From Spirochaetota bacterium (GTDB lineage Bacteria > Spirochaetota > UBA4802 > UBA5550): a stretch of DNA of 61,600 nucleotides. The stretch lies in the NCBI GenBank assembly GCA_003246895.1, contig QKCL01000074.1, positions 1-61,600 of the forward strand, given 5' to 3'. The notes below the pieces were generated by a model. It was not told the origin of the DNA. It saw only the letters and a list, made by a program, of their open reading frames with translations, and ran no database searches. This document shows, one piece after another, positions 27,313 through 37,700 of the stretch (the stretch's first letter is position 1; every line of letters begins with the position of its first letter). The position numbers and the translations under genes were made by a program.

Positions 27313-29763
27313 CTACATTGTTATCAAATCATCACCGCTTTTCACCTTATTGAGGTCAATTGTCCAGTCAGCGATTGAAGATTTCCATTTATCATAGAGA
27401 ACTTTGGTTTTATTGAGGTCCTTAAAGAACATAACCGGACTCTCAAGCGCAAGAAAAAGAACTTCCTCCATTGTGGAAACCGGATGGAAAACCATTTCAT
27501 TTCTCACATATTCAGGAATCTTTTCAAGATCCTTCTCATTATCTTTCGGTATTATTATGTGCCTGATATCGGCCCTGTGTGCTGCAAGAACCTTCTCCTT
27601 CAGACCGCCGATTGGAAGAACTTTCCCTCTCAGAGTTATTTCTCCTGTCATTGCAACGTCGCGCCTCACCGGTATCTTGCTGAAAAGCGACGACATGACA
27701 ACAGCCATTGTAATACCGGCAGAAGGGCCGTCTTTGGGAATTGCTCCTTCAGGTACGTGAAGGTGTGTGTCAAAATCCCTGATTACGGACTCGTTTATCT
27801 CAAAGAACTGCTGGTTTGCCCTGACATAGGTAAATGCAGCCTGAGCGGATTCCTGCATAACCTCACCTAGTTTGCCGGTGAGTTTCAGATCGCCCTTGCC
27901 CTTTATGAGTGAGGCTTCAATATTAAGAATATCCCCCCCAACTTCTGTCCATGCAAGCCCGTTTGCAAGTCCGATTTCATTTTTCTCTTCCTTGACGCCG
28001 TACTTGAATCTTGTGGGACCCAGATATTTTTTAAGAATTTCTTCTGTGATATCCTTACAGAACTTCTCTTCGTTTTCCACGACTTCACGAGCTACTTTTC
28101 TGCAGACCTTGGCAATTACCCTCTCCAGACTTCTCACACCAGCCTCTTTTGTATAGTGCCGTATGATAAAGAGCATGGCATTCTTCTGAAAATTAATATT
28201 TTCAGGTGTCAAGCCGTTCTCTTCAATCTGTTTGGGCAGGAGAAAATCCATTGCAATGTGAAGTTTCTCCGGTTCAGTATAACTTGAAAGCTCAATCACT
28301 TCCATCCTGTCCTGAAGAGGCAGTGGAATATTGTACTGAACATTGGCGGTAGTTATAAACATAACATCTGACAGGTCATATGGAACTTCCATGTAGTGAT
28401 CTGCAAATGCAGCATTCTGTTCGGGATCCAGAACTTCCAGAAGAGCAGAAGACGGGTCTCCGCGGAAATCCATGGACATCTTGTCTATTTCATCAAGAAG
28501 TATTACGGGATTAACCGTACCCGCCTTTTTCATCATCTGGATGATCCTGCCGGGAAGAGCTCCCACATAGGTTCTTCTATGACCTCTTATTTCAGCCTCA
28601 TCCCTTACACCGCCAAGAGACATTCTAACAAACTTACGGTTAAGTGCCTTGGCTACGGAACGTCCAAGTGATGTTTTGCCGACTCCGGGAGGACCGACAA
28701 AACAGAGAATGGGGCCCTTAAGTTTTTTGGAGAGCTTGTTTACGGCAATATACTCAATTATCCTTTCCTTGACTTCATCAAGTCCATAATGGTCTTTGTC
28801 GAGGATTTCAACAGCGTCTTCAATTCTTTTTATGTCCTTTGTTCTCTTCTTCCATGGTATGTCCCTGAGCCACTCAATATAATTACGGACAACGGCACTC
28901 TCGGCGGACATTGGGGGCATTTTTTCAAGCCTTTTAATTTCCTGAAGAGCCTTGTTTCTTGCTTCATCGGGAAGTAAACCGTCTTCAATTGACTTCTTCA
29001 GTTCGGTAATCTCATCAACCTCTCCGTCGCCCTGTCCCAGCTCCTTCTTGATGACCTTCATCTGCTCATTGAGATAGTACTCCTTCTGGGTCTTCTCCAT
29101 CTGCTTTCGGACCTGATTCTGTATCTTCTTCTCAATGTGCATCACCTCAATCTCACCTTCGATGAGTTCAATGAGCTTTGATACACGGTCTACGGGATTT
29201 CCAAGATCAAGAAGAGCCTGCTTGTATTCAACCCTCATCTCAATATGGGATGCAATCACGTCAGAAATCTGGGCAATGTCTTCAATACTTTCCGCTGAAG
29301 CCAGAGCCTCTTTTGGAACTTTCTTGTTAAGTTTTATGTATCTGTCAAAGGTACTGAGAAGTTCACTCCGAAGTTCAGAGATCTCACTTGTAATCTCCGG
29401 CTCTCTGTCTACCCTGCTTACAGATACCTTCATGAACTCCTCCTCATCATGGATATCCTTTATATAACACCTGGATATTCCCTCGACGAGAACCTTTATT
29501 GTACCGTCAGGCAGTTTAAGAAGCTGTAGTATTTCTGAGATTGTTCCAACCTCATAGAGGTCATCTTTTTCAGGAGAGGAGATCTGTGCATCTTTCTGGG
29601 TAAGGAGAACAATATAACGGTTCTCCTTCATAGCCTCATCTAGTGCATTTATTGATTTTTCCCGTCCCACAAAAAGAGGAAGAACCATATATGGAAAGAC
29701 AACAACATCCCTCAGCGGAAGCAGGGGATATTGTTTTGTATAGTCTATTGTTTTTTTTGTCAT
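27313..29763 (-). CDS. lon: ATP-dependent protease Lon
   Basis: 816-residue AAA+ serine protease that degrades misfolded and regulatory proteins in the cytoplasm. N-terminal substrate-binding LON domain (about 10-210, PLLPLRDVVVFPYMVLPLFV), coiled-coil region, Walker A GPPGVGKTSLG (about 355), Walker B VILLDEIDKM, and the protease domain with the catalytic Ser-Lys dyad: Ser in PKDGPSAGITMA and Lys in GLKEKVLAAHRA. The C-terminus carries about 25 extra residues after the usual end. It is the last gene of the tig-clpP-clpX-lon cluster, 17 bases after clpX. Confidence 0.96.
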   Translation of the reverse strand: MTKKTIDYTKQYPLLPLRDVVVFPYMVLPLFVGREKSINALDEAMKENRYIVLLTQKDAQISSPEKDDLYEVGTISEILQLLKLPDGTIKVLVEGISRCYIKDIHDEEEFMKVSVSRVDREPEITSEISELRSELLSTFDRYIKLNKKVPKEALASAESIEDIAQISDVIASHIEMRVEYKQALLDLGNPVDRVSKLIELIEGEIEVMHIEKKIQNQVRKQMEKTQKEYYLNEQMKVIKKELGQGDGEVDEITELKKSIEDGLLPDEARNKALQEIKRLEKMPPMSAESAVVRNYIEWLRDIPWKKRTKDIKRIEDAVEILDKDHYGLDEVKERIIEYIAVNKLSKKLKGPILCFVGPPGVGKTSLGRSVAKALNRKFVRMSLGGVRDEAEIRGHRRTYVGALPGRIIQMMKKAGTVNPVILLDEIDKMSMDFRGDPSSALLEVLDPEQNAAFADHYMEVPYDLSDVMFITTANVQYNIPLPLQDRMEVIELSSYTEPEKLHIAMDFLLPKQIEENGLTPENINFQKNAMLFIIRHYTKEAGVRSLERVIAKVCRKVAREVVENEEKFCKDITEEILKKYLGPTRFKYGVKEEKNEIGLANGLAWTEVGGDILNIEASLIKGKGDLKLTGKLGEVMQESAQAAFTYVRANQQFFEINESVIRDFDTHLHVPEGAIPKDGPSAGITMAVVMSSLFSKIPVRRDVAMTGEITLRGKVLPIGGLKEKVLAAHRADIRHIIIPKDNEKDLEKIPEYVRNEMVFHPVSTMEEVLFLALESPVMFFKDLNKTKVLYDKWKSSIADWTIDLNKVKSGDDLITM

Positions 29764-29780
29764 CTAGGCCTCATAAAAAT

Positions 29781-31040
29781 TTATGCTGTCTTTTCTTTTG
29801 TGCTGAACTTTATCAGAGGCTCATCACTTTTTATAACCATATCTTTTGTAATTGTAATTTTTTCAATTCCGTTGTTGGAAGGTACATCATACATAAGATC
29901 GAGCATGAGGTGTTCAAGAACGGATCTGAGCCCCCTTGCACCGGTCTTTCTCTGAAGTGCAATTTCCGCAATTTCCTCAAGAGCACCTTTTTCGAATTCC
30001 AGTTCAATACTCTCAAATGAAAATATCTTTTCATACTGTTTCACAAGAGAGTTCTTTGGCTCTGTGAGAATCCTGATAAGGGCTTCTTTATCAAGTTCAT
30101 GAAGATGAGCCATCATGGGAACCCTTCCTACAAATTCCGGAATGAGCCCGTAATGAATAAAATCCTCAGGAGAAAGATTCTTGGAGATGTCAATATTCTT
30201 TACTTCCTGGCCGGATTTTATATCAGCGCCGAATCCCATTGATTTACTGCCAAGCCTTCCCTGCACAACCTTATCAAGGCCTATAAAGGCTCCTCCGAGT
30301 ATGAACAGAATATTCTTTGTATCAATGGAGAGGAATTCCTGATGGGGATGCTTCCTTCCACCCTGTGGAGGCACATTTGCAATCGTACCCTCTATTATTT
30401 TAAGGAGAGCCTGCTGTACACCTTCACCTGAAACATCCCTGGTTATTGAAGGATTGTCCGATTTTCTGGAAATCTTGTCAATTTCATCAATATATATTAT
30501 ACCGATTTCAGCCTTTTTGATGTCATTGTCAGCATTCTGAATGAGTCTCAGAAGAATGTTCTCAACATCCTCTCCAACATAACCCGCTTCAGTAAGTGAT
30601 GTCGCATCAACAATTGCAAATGGAACCTTGAGAAGCCTTGCCAGAGTCTGAGCAAGAAGTGTCTTGCCTGAACCGCTTGGCCCTGCAAGGAGAATGTTGC
30701 TCTTTTCAAGCTCAACTTCGTTCTTTGAGATGTTCTTGTTTGAAAATATACGTTTATAGTGATTGTATACGGCAACTGCGAGGATTTTTTTCGCCTCATC
30801 CTGACCGATCACATACTGGTCAAGGACATCCTTTATTTCCTTTGGTTTTGGAAGGTTATCCATTGAGCTTTCAAAATCAGTGTCATTCTCTTCAAGGAGA
30901 ATTTCATTACAGAGTTCGATACATTCATCACAAATATATACGTCAGGACCGGCAACAAGCTTCTTTACCATCTCCTGACTTTTACCACAGAAAGAGCAAG
31001 TCAATGCCATATCCTGTTCATCTTTTCTTTTTCCAGTCAT
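29781..31040 (-). CDS. clpX: ClpX, ATPase subunit of ClpXP protease
   Basis: 419-residue AAA+ unfoldase that feeds proteins into ClpP. N-terminal four-Cys zinc-binding domain (CSFCGKS ... CDECIELC, about 15-45), Walker A GPSGSGKT (about 121), pore loop GYVGEDVE, Walker [18 protein letters not shown] loop, and sensor-2 [10 protein letters not shown]. The ClpP-docking loop region (the family IGF stretch) reads AFIGLDKVV, with the canonical IGF tripeptide changed or shifted. It follows clpP by eight bases, so the two subunits are made together. Confidence 0.96.
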   Translation of the reverse strand: MTGKRKDEQDMALTCSFCGKSQEMVKKLVAGPDVYICDECIELCNEILLEENDTDFESSMDNLPKPKEIKDVLDQYVIGQDEAKKILAVAVYNHYKRIFSNKNISKNEVELEKSNILLAGPSGSGKTLLAQTLARLLKVPFAIVDATSLTEAGYVGEDVENILLRLIQNADNDIKKAEIGIIYIDEIDKISRKSDNPSITRDVSGEGVQQALLKIIEGTIANVPPQGGRKHPHQEFLSIDTKNILFILGGAFIGLDKVVQGRLGSKSMGFGADIKSGQEVKNIDISKNLSPEDFIHYGLIPEFVGRVPMMAHLHELDKEALIRILTEPKNSLVKQYEKIFSFESIELEFEKGALEEIAEIALQRKTGARGLRSVLEHLMLDLMYDVPSNNGIEKITITKDMVIKSDEPLIKFSTKEKTA

Positions 31041-31048
31041 ATAAACCT

Positions 31049-31636
31049 CTACTTTTCGGTTTTTTCAATTACCTTGTCTATAAGGCCGTATTGCACACCC
31101 TCTTCAGCAGTCATGAAGTTATCACGATCCATGGACCTTTCTATCTCCTCAATATTTCTGCCTGTATGCTGCGCATATATCTCATTAAGTCTCTGCTTGA
31201 CTTTCAGTATTTCCTTTGCATGTATTTCAATATCCGATGCCTGTCCCTGAAAGCCCGCAGAAGGCTGATGAATCATGATTCTTGAATTCGGAAGGGCTGA
31301 TCTTTTGCCCTTTGCTCCTGCCATGAGAAGAAATGATCCCATTGATGCAGCCTGTCCGATACAGATTGTTGCCACATCCGGCTTTATGTACTGCATTGTA
31401 TCATATATTGCAAGACCGGAAGTCACAACTCCCCCAGGTGAATTTATATAAAGATAAATGTCCTTATCCGGATCATCTGCCTCAAGGAAAAGCAGCTGGG
31501 CAATGACAAGGCTTGATACATGATCGTCAATAGCTTCGCCGAGAAAAATTATTCTATCCTTCAGCAATCTGGAATAAATGTCATATGACCTTTCTCCCTT
31601 GCTTGTCTGTTCAACAACTATAGGCACTAAACTCAT
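31049..31636 (-). CDS. clpP: ClpP, proteolytic subunit of Clp protease
   Basis: 195-residue serine peptidase forming the double-ring chamber of ClpXP. Catalytic triad S98 (GQAASMGS), H123 (RIMIHQPS) and D172 (MDRDNFM), matching the standard numbering. I chose the ATG at 31636 ([10 protein letters not shown]) because AGGAG precedes it by six bases and it matches the family N-terminus; the open frame runs 15 codons further up to 31681. It lies between tig and clpX on one operon. Confidence 0.96.
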   Translation of the reverse strand: MSLVPIVVEQTSKGERSYDIYSRLLKDRIIFLGEAIDDHVSSLVIAQLLFLEADDPDKDIYLYINSPGGVVTSGLAIYDTMQYIKPDVATICIGQAASMGSFLLMAGAKGKRSALPNSRIMIHQPSAGFQGQASDIEIHAKEILKVKQRLNEIYAQHTGRNIEEIERSMDRDNFMTAEEGVQYGLIDKVIEKTEK

Positions 31637-31773
31637 TGCAAACTCCTGTGTTTCAAATATAGGTTGGAGTAATGAAAACATTACTGTTAGTAAATATATC
31701 GGATCGTCTGTTAATATTTTTTTTAAATAAAATTAATATTTTATGCAGGTCTCTGGAAGATGAAGCAGTGAAA

Positions 31774-33123
31774 TCACTGCCCCATTTTTACTTTCAGAAA
31801 CTCATCAAAACTCATTTCCTTTGATTTTTTTACATCTGCTTTTTCTACAAGAAATTCCATTGCAACATCAAGAATCAGATCCTGTTCGATTTTGCTTCTG
31901 TTATTGTTCTGCTCGATTATTTTTTCAACTTCCTCTGCAGTTTTACCCATACTTGCAGCATAACCCTGAACTGCGTTCTGGTATTTATCCTCCGGAACTT
32001 TCAACTCCTCTTTTTTTGCTACTTCTGAAAGGATGAGGGTATTCTTTATTGTTCTCTCTGCATCACCTCTGAGCTGAGCCCTGTACTCCTTTGGATCCTG
32101 ACCTATCATGGCAGCGAACTGCTCAATTGAGTCAACTTTATAGCCGATTCTCTCCTGAGTTCTCTGAAAAGCTGTGTACATTTCATTAAGGATCATGCTT
32201 TCGGGAATGTCAAATTTGCTGTTTTCAACAATGGCTCCGAGGACGCCTCCCTTAAGGTCGGAACTGATTCTGTCATTGACAACCCTTTCGAGATACTCCC
32301 TTGTTTTCTTTTTGAGATCCTCAACAGATTCATTGCCGATTTTTTTGGCGAATTCATCGTCAATTTCAGGAAGAATCATGTTGCTAATTTCAGCAATCAC
32401 AACATAGTATGTAACAGTCTTGCTTGCGAATTCATCTATGTAGTAGTCTGAAGGATATGTGATAGTAATCTCCTTCTCATCCCCTACCTTAAGCCCAAGA
32501 ATATGCTTGTCTATTGTATGCTCATCCTTGCTCTTGCCAACTACAATTGAGTATTCACGATACTGAATATTCTCAACTTCTTCCGGAGCAACATCATCTG
32601 TCCTTTTAAGCTTGAACTTTACAAGATATCCATTTTCGACTGCTTGTTCTTTATCATCAACAGGTTTTACCTCTGCATACCTTTCTCTCATGTTGTTGAT
32701 TTCATTTTCAACATTTTCATCGGTCACAGTGCATACAGTTTCTTCAACCTTTATACCTGTATAAGTTCCAAGTTCAGTTGTAGGAGCCACCTCAATTGAT
32801 GCCTTAAATTTAAAAGGCTCACTCTGCGATATTTCGTCATAGTCAATTCTGGGCTCAACTATAGGGATAAGTTTCTTTTCATCAACAGCTTCCCAGAAGG
32901 CCTTTTTAGCCAGGTTTTCAGCAACCTCGGCTCCCGCATTATCCTTATATTTTTTTTCGATCACCTGTACCGGGGCCTTGCCCTTTCTGAAACCGTCTAT
33001 CTTTGCATTCTTTCTTATTTTATCATAAACCCTTTTATATTCCTGCTCAACATTTTCAAGGGGTACCTGAATTTCAATTTCCACAACTGAATTTTCAAGT
33101 TTCTTCTCACTAAGGATATTCAA
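31774..33123 (-). CDS. tig: trigger factor, ribosome-bound chaperone
   Basis: 449-residue chaperone that binds nascent chains at the ribosome exit. N-terminal ribosome-binding domain with the signature GFRKGKAP (about 45-52), a middle FKBP-like prolyl isomerase domain (about 150-245, VENGYLVKFKLKR) and a C-terminal helical arm domain to about residue 440. The start is TTG with GAGAGG eight bases upstream. First protein gene of the proteostasis operon; the 130-base gap to clpP leaves room for a second promoter. Confidence 0.94.
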   Translation of the reverse strand: MNILSEKKLENSVVEIEIQVPLENVEQEYKRVYDKIRKNAKIDGFRKGKAPVQVIEKKYKDNAGAEVAENLAKKAFWEAVDEKKLIPIVEPRIDYDEISQSEPFKFKASIEVAPTTELGTYTGIKVEETVCTVTDENVENEINNMRERYAEVKPVDDKEQAVENGYLVKFKLKRTDDVAPEEVENIQYREYSIVVGKSKDEHTIDKHILGLKVGDEKEITITYPSDYYIDEFASKTVTYYVVIAEISNMILPEIDDEFAKKIGNESVEDLKKKTREYLERVVNDRISSDLKGGVLGAIVENSKFDIPESMILNEMYTAFQRTQERIGYKVDSIEQFAAMIGQDPKEYRAQLRGDAERTIKNTLILSEVAKKEELKVPEDKYQNAVQGYAASMGKTAEEVEKIIEQNNNRSKIEQDLILDVAMEFLVEKADVKKSKEMSFDEFLKVKMGQ

Positions 33124-33289
33124 TTTAATTACCTCTCAATATATTCTGTCTAAACTAAATAAGGAAAAAACCTTTAGAACAAACAAAGTTATAAATATTC
33201 AATGAATTCATACTGGCCATTGGCGTCAAACAATTTTTTTATTTGATACACATAATGTAGATAACAGCAAATAATGAAGGAGAAACAAA

Positions 33290-33317
33290 AAAGGCTGCCT
33301 AAAGCAGCCTTTTTTGT
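33290..33317 (-). terminator. terminator of the tRNA-Leu/tRNA-Gly unit
   Basis: Stem AAAGGCTGC / GCAGCCTTT with a short CTAAA loop, flanked by A and T runs on both sides, hence bidirectional. It lies just past the 3' end of tRNA-Gly and upstream of tig. Confidence 0.85.
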
Positions 33318-33321
33318 TTAT

Positions 33322-33393
<72 letters not shown>

Positions 33394-33398
33394 GATTC

Positions 33399-33480
33399 TG
33401 CGAGCGAAGGGACTCGAACCCCCACACCCTGCGGCACTAGATCCTAAGTCTAGCGTGTCTACCAATTCCACCACGCTCGC
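33399..33480 (-). tRNA. tRNA-Leu (anticodon TAG)
   Basis: 82-base class II gene with a long variable arm. Acceptor GCGAGCG / CGCTCGC, discriminator A, anticodon loop CTTAGGA giving TAG (reads CTA/CTN), T-loop GGTTCGAGTCC. The 3' CCA is not encoded. Confidence 0.95.
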
Positions 33481-33624
33481 TGATGGTTGTTATATTTATT
33501 TTATACCTTGTTTTATGCAAGCAAAAAAAATTCTATATATTAAAAAAAATAGTTTTCGTTTTATAATGATTACTGCTATAAATAAAACATCAGACAGACA
33601 GCTCATGAACCAGGGAATATAAAA

Positions 33625-34368
33625 GTGGAAACCAAGATCTATTATGAAGACAACCATATAATAGTAATAGAGAAACAGCCGGGGCTGCTGTCCCAGGGGG
33701 ACATCTCAGGCACGGATTCACTTCTTGAAATCCTGAAAGATTACATCAGAGAAAAATACAACAAGCCAGGAAATGTGTTTCTCGGACTTGTCCACCGCCT
33801 TGACCTGCCCGTATCAGGAGTAATGGTCTTTGCCAGGACTTCAAAATCTGCACAGAGGCTCAGTGAACAGTTTGCAAAAAAAACAGTTTCCAAATACTAT
33901 GTTGCCCTTGTTGAGGCAAAGAGAATCAGAAAAACTCCTTACAAACCCGATTCATGGAACAGGGTTGAAAACTACACCTTCCGAAAGGGTGACAGGACCT
34001 TCATTGCAGACAAAGGCAGAAATGATGCAAAACTGTCAACACTGCACTTTTACCCTCTCCACAGCACAGACAGCCTGGTGCTTGTTCTCATAAAACTTGA
34101 GACAGGAAGAAAACACCAGATCAGGGCACAGATGGCAAACCTCATGGGACCGGTTTCGGGGGATAAAAAATACGGGTCAACAACTGAGATGGGCAACACA
34201 ATAGCCCTGCACTCCTGTTTTCTGTCATTTAACCACCCCACGACAAAAGAGAGGATGTCTTTTTTCTCGGAGATACCAGGCAGATTACTGAAACCTGCAG
34301 AACTGGACAGAAACAAGATCAGAGACAGAATAATGAAAATTATATCCCATTCAGATGGAACCGGTTAA
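33625..34368 (+). CDS. RluA-family RNA pseudouridine synthase
   Basis: 247-residue pseudouridine synthase without an S4 domain, comparable in size to TruC/RluA-type enzymes. The catalytic Asp is in VHRLDLPVSGVMVFAR (about residue 58-73), followed by KKTVSKYYVALVE and the C-terminal GRKHQIRAQMA and GDKKYGS motifs. Starts with GTG, with CAGGG nine bases upstream. Its target in rRNA or tRNA cannot be deduced. It converges on the EndoQ-UvrD gene, 9 bases apart. Confidence 0.9.
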   Translation: METKIYYEDNHIIVIEKQPGLLSQGDISGTDSLLEILKDYIREKYNKPGNVFLGLVHRLDLPVSGVMVFARTSKSAQRLSEQFAKKTVSKYYVALVEAKRIRKTPYKPDSWNRVENYTFRKGDRTFIADKGRNDAKLSTLHFYPLHSTDSLVLVLIKLETGRKHQIRAQMANLMGPVSGDKKYGSTTEMGNTIALHSCFLSFNHPTTKERMSFFSEIPGRLLKPAELDRNKIRDRIMKIISHSDGTG

Positions 34369-34377
34369 ACACTGCCG

Positions 34378-37300
34378 TCAGAACAGTTTCAGCTGTCTGT
34401 CCTCTTCTTTTTTTCTGTTCTGTGAATCAAGGAGGTTTTCAGGAATATCACCGGCATAACTGCTCTGCATGTTTTTCATCTTCCTGCCCTTGAGAATGCG
34501 TGATTCTGATGATGTCAGATAGACCTTTCTTTTCGCACGTGTCATGGCAACATAGGCAATGCGCCTCTCCTCAAGGTCATCATATTCCCCGAACATAGAA
34601 AATGGCACTATGCCGTTTTCAAAACCAGGTATAAAAACAGTATCAAACTCAAGGCCCTTTGACGCATGTATTGTCATGAGAGAGACAGCATCAAGACCCG
34701 GGCTGTAGTCATCCTCTGGAGAAGAAAGCGACTCAAATTTCAGCACCTCCTCAATGGAACTGTATCTTCCAAGCATCTGACACAGATGATTCTCGTCATA
34801 TTCAAGATCAAGATACTCCATGACAGCCATAAATGTGTAAGCAAGACCCTGCCCGGAATCAAGAATATGTACAAGATCACTGTCTCCTTCCGGAATTACA
34901 GCCGCTATTTCAGCAACGGCCTTCCTAAGATTCATTGCAAGTACTTCATCGGCCGACCCGGTTATTTGAAAGGGAATTCCGTGCTGCTCAAGGGACGAAG
35001 CAATGGCAGAGAAAAGCAGGGATGTTCTGCATATTACGGCGATGTTCCCGGGGGACAGTGCACTCTCCATTCCATCAGAAAGGCCGCTGTCAATTGAAAA
35101 CGACCTGACCCCGCCCAGGATTCTTTCAATTTCAGAAGCGATAAAATCTGCCTCATCTGTATGAAACCCGAATCTCCCCGCAAATACCGGCTCACCCTTT
35201 ACCATGCCCCGAAGTTCATGCTCCGACCTGACAACAGATGATGCCGCCGAAAGAACAGTATCAGGACACCTGTAGCTTTCATCGAGAGCAATTTCACTGA
35301 CCGGGGAAAAATCCTCCCTGAACCTGTCTATGAACTTCACATCCGATCCCCTGAATCCGTATATGGCCTGGTTCCTGTCTCCTATAATGAAAACTGAAGT
35401 TTTAGATTTATCATAGAGGAGCTTAAGAAACATGTACTGTATTGCATTAATATCCTGAAATTCATCCACAAGAATATACCCGAACCTGCCCTTCCATTTT
35501 TCACGCACACCGCTTTCCCCATGAAGGAGTTTTACCGGCAGATACACAAGGTCATCGATATCAAATATATTGTTGCTCACCAGAAACTCTTCATAGACCG
35601 CATAAAAATCAACCAGAACATCCGTCAGGCCCTGCTTGTAATCTGAAATGCGGGAGAGCTCCTTCTGAAGAGTTTTCGGGTCATGTAGTTTCTCTTTCTT
35701 TATAAGTCTAACAATCTCGTCCCTGTCGGCAATTCTGAAACCGTCACATCTTCCGGTCAGCAGAACATTCTCTTCAAGGACCTTGAGACCAAGGGAATGG
35801 AATGTGGAAACCGAAACACTTGACCTGACGGAATATACAGAGAGCCTCTCCTCCATCTCCCTTGCAGCGCGTATTGAGAAAGTCACTGCCGCAATTTCTA
35901 TTTCGCCCTTTGAAACATAGTCGCTGAACAGTATTTTTTCAACGAGAACCCTGGTCTTCCCAGCCCCGGGACCGGCCATGACCATGACATTTCCGCTGCA
36001 TTGAACAGCAAGCCTCTGCTTTTCATTGAGGCTTATTTCAGTTCTTCCCGATTCCTTTTTCACGGCCCCATTTTTGATCATGGATTTCACGAAACTCTTG
36101 ACGGATGATCTTTCAACACTTGAGGCAGATTTCTCCAATCCTGATGAATCTGCACATGCTTCGGAACTCCCCTGATCCACGACTGATTCAAAGAGGGAAC
36201 CAGACTCATCCTTTACGGTTTTCCCATCAGGGAATACAAAGATCCGCCCGAACTCTCCGTCGTAACCGGACCTGATGGAAACATCTCCCTCCCTGAGCCT
36301 TTTTATCCCTTCCGCGTATATCTCCCCGCAGCTTCTGCTGATCTCATCAATCTCTGCGTTGAGAAAGATGTAAAACTCTGAACCTGCGCTTTTTATAAGA
36401 CGGAAATACTCCTCCTGAACCTTCCTTGAAGATGAATTTTTGACCCCCAGTATTTCACTGACCATATCGGGAAGCTGGGTTATTGAATAAAATTCCTTTT
36501 CAGCAGGAGATTCATCTGCGCTCTCCCTGTCACTCAGTTCAGAAACACGGTAGAGAACCCCCTTTGTAACCTCCCTGCCGCAGACCGGACAGATGCCGTT
36601 ATGAGACACTGTTTCTTCCGGAGTCCAGACGATTCCGCACTTCCTGTGACCGTCCAGATGATACTTGCCCTCTTCGGGAAAAAACTCGACTGTTCCCACA
36701 AATCCATTATCATATTTCAGCGCATCATACATGCCCTTAAAGCTGAACTCGCAGTCAAAGAGATTTGCTTCACGGCCCAGCTTTTCAGGAGAATGGGCAT
36801 CGGAATTTGAAACCAGCCTGAACCTGTCCAGAAAGCTGCAGATCCGGTTCATGGGAGGGTCGCTTGAAAGCCCTGTCTCAAGTGCAAATATATGCGGAGT
36901 TAAATCTTCATAACATTCATCAATTGTATCGAATCCTGATTTCGACCCCAGAACTGAAAACCATGGGGTCCAGATATGTGCAGGTATGAGAAATGAATGG
37001 TCAGATGAATCAAGGACCATTGCAAGAATATCCTTTGAGTCAATCCCCAGAATGGGCCTGCCGTCTGCCCTGATATTCCCCATAGTATCCAGGCGGGTCT
37101 GAACTTTCATGAGTGAGTCAAAATCCGGAAAAACACAGAGATTATGAACCTTTCTTACTCTTTCATTTTTTTTGTATATGCTGCTTAGTTCACCGGTGAG
37201 CATAAAGAAAATCTCCCGGGGAATATTTTCATGATCAAGCTCCCTGGACTCCCTGAGGCGGTACTTCTCCTTAAGCCTGAAAAACCCGTTATCACATGGT

Positions 37301-37470
37301 TCAAGTTTTTCCCTGAGTTCCATGAACCATCCGGGATGCACACAGTCCCCGGTGCCTATAACATTTATACCCTTGATTCTCGCCCAATATTCGAGGTATT
37401 CGGGAACAAGTTTTCTGCTCGTGGCAAGGGAGAAGTGTGAATGTATATGAAAATCAGAAATATATTTCAA
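34378..37470 (-). CDS. EndoQ-like PHP nuclease fused to UvrD/Rep-type helicase
   Basis: 1030-residue fusion. Residues about 1-425 match the EndoQ/TIGR00375 family: PHP metal motifs DFHIHSH (H8, H10), GTGDCVHPG, IPAHIWTPW and SNSDAHSP, then a zinc site C278 plus CPVC (294-297). EndoQ nicks DNA 5' of deaminated bases and abasic sites. A Ser/Glu-rich linker (about 425-475) leads to a complete SF1A helicase: LNEKQRLAVQ, Walker A GPGAGKT (500-506), VDEFQDINAIQ, GDRNQAIYGFRG, DESYRCP, TIHASKGLEFDTVF and YVAMTRAKRKVYL. I prefer the TTG at 37470, with AGGTGG five bases upstream, over the GTG at 37479. Together: nick at a damaged base and unwind from the nick. Confidence 0.88.
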   Translation of the reverse strand: MKYISDFHIHSHFSLATSRKLVPEYLEYWARIKGINVIGTGDCVHPGWFMELREKLEPCDNGFFRLKEKYRLRESRELDHENIPREIFFMLTGELSSIYKKNERVRKVHNLCVFPDFDSLMKVQTRLDTMGNIRADGRPILGIDSKDILAMVLDSSDHSFLIPAHIWTPWFSVLGSKSGFDTIDECYEDLTPHIFALETGLSSDPPMNRICSFLDRFRLVSNSDAHSPEKLGREANLFDCEFSFKGMYDALKYDNGFVGTVEFFPEEGKYHLDGHRKCGIVWTPEETVSHNGICPVCGREVTKGVLYRVSELSDRESADESPAEKEFYSITQLPDMVSEILGVKNSSSRKVQEEYFRLIKSAGSEFYIFLNAEIDEISRSCGEIYAEGIKRLREGDVSIRSGYDGEFGRIFVFPDGKTVKDESGSLFESVVDQGSSEACADSSGLEKSASSVERSSVKSFVKSMIKNGAVKKESGRTEISLNEKQRLAVQCSGNVMVMAGPGAGKTRVLVEKILFSDYVSKGEIEIAAVTFSIRAAREMEERLSVYSVRSSVSVSTFHSLGLKVLEENVLLTGRCDGFRIADRDEIVRLIKKEKLHDPKTLQKELSRISDYKQGLTDVLVDFYAVYEEFLVSNNIFDIDDLVYLPVKLLHGESGVREKWKGRFGYILVDEFQDINAIQYMFLKLLYDKSKTSVFIIGDRNQAIYGFRGSDVKFIDRFREDFSPVSEIALDESYRCPDTVLSAASSVVRSEHELRGMVKGEPVFAGRFGFHTDEADFIASEIERILGGVRSFSIDSGLSDGMESALSPGNIAVICRTSLLFSAIASSLEQHGIPFQITGSADEVLAMNLRKAVAEIAAVIPEGDSDLVHILDSGQGLAYTFMAVMEYLDLEYDENHLCQMLGRYSSIEEVLKFESLSSPEDDYSPGLDAVSLMTIHASKGLEFDTVFIPGFENGIVPFSMFGEYDDLEERRIAYVAMTRAKRKVYLTSSESRILKGRKMKNMQSSYAGDIPENLLDSQNRKKEEDRQLKLF

Positions 37471-37572
37471 AATGACCACCTATACTTAAAGCTGATAATT
37501 AAACAATGTATATTTATTATAAAAATACAAGCAGTAAAAAACATCAAAACACTTCCTTTGATAAATTTAGTG

Positions 37573-37601
37573 TTGACATATATTGTTCATGCAAATATAT
37601 G
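37573..37601 (+). promoter_or_regulatory. promoter of tRNA-Cys/tRNA-Leu unit
   Basis: TTGACA, 17-base spacer, TATATG, with the tRNA-Cys gene starting 12 bases after the -10 box. Spacing and position fit a sigma70-type stable-RNA promoter. Confidence 0.7.
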
Positions 37602-37613
37602 GATAGAGATTAC

Positions 37614-37686
37614 GGCGTCGTACCCAAGTGGCTAAGGGGGAGGTCTGCAAAACCTTTATGCAGCGGTTCGAATCCGCTCGACGCCT
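37614..37686 (+). tRNA. tRNA-Cys (anticodon GCA)
   Basis: 73-base gene. Acceptor GGCGTCG / CGACGCC with discriminator T (usual for Cys), D-arm CCAAGTGGCTAAGG, anticodon loop TCTGCAAAA giving GCA, T-arm GGTTCGAATCC. CCA is not encoded. Confidence 0.95.
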
Positions 37687-37700
37687 ATAGCTTTTAGTCA

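Noticed and set aside
30638-31285. 215-codon plus-strand frame across clpX and clpP
   Set aside because: Covers two highly conserved genes on the other strand; composition is His/Ser/Leu-rich and unlike a real protein.
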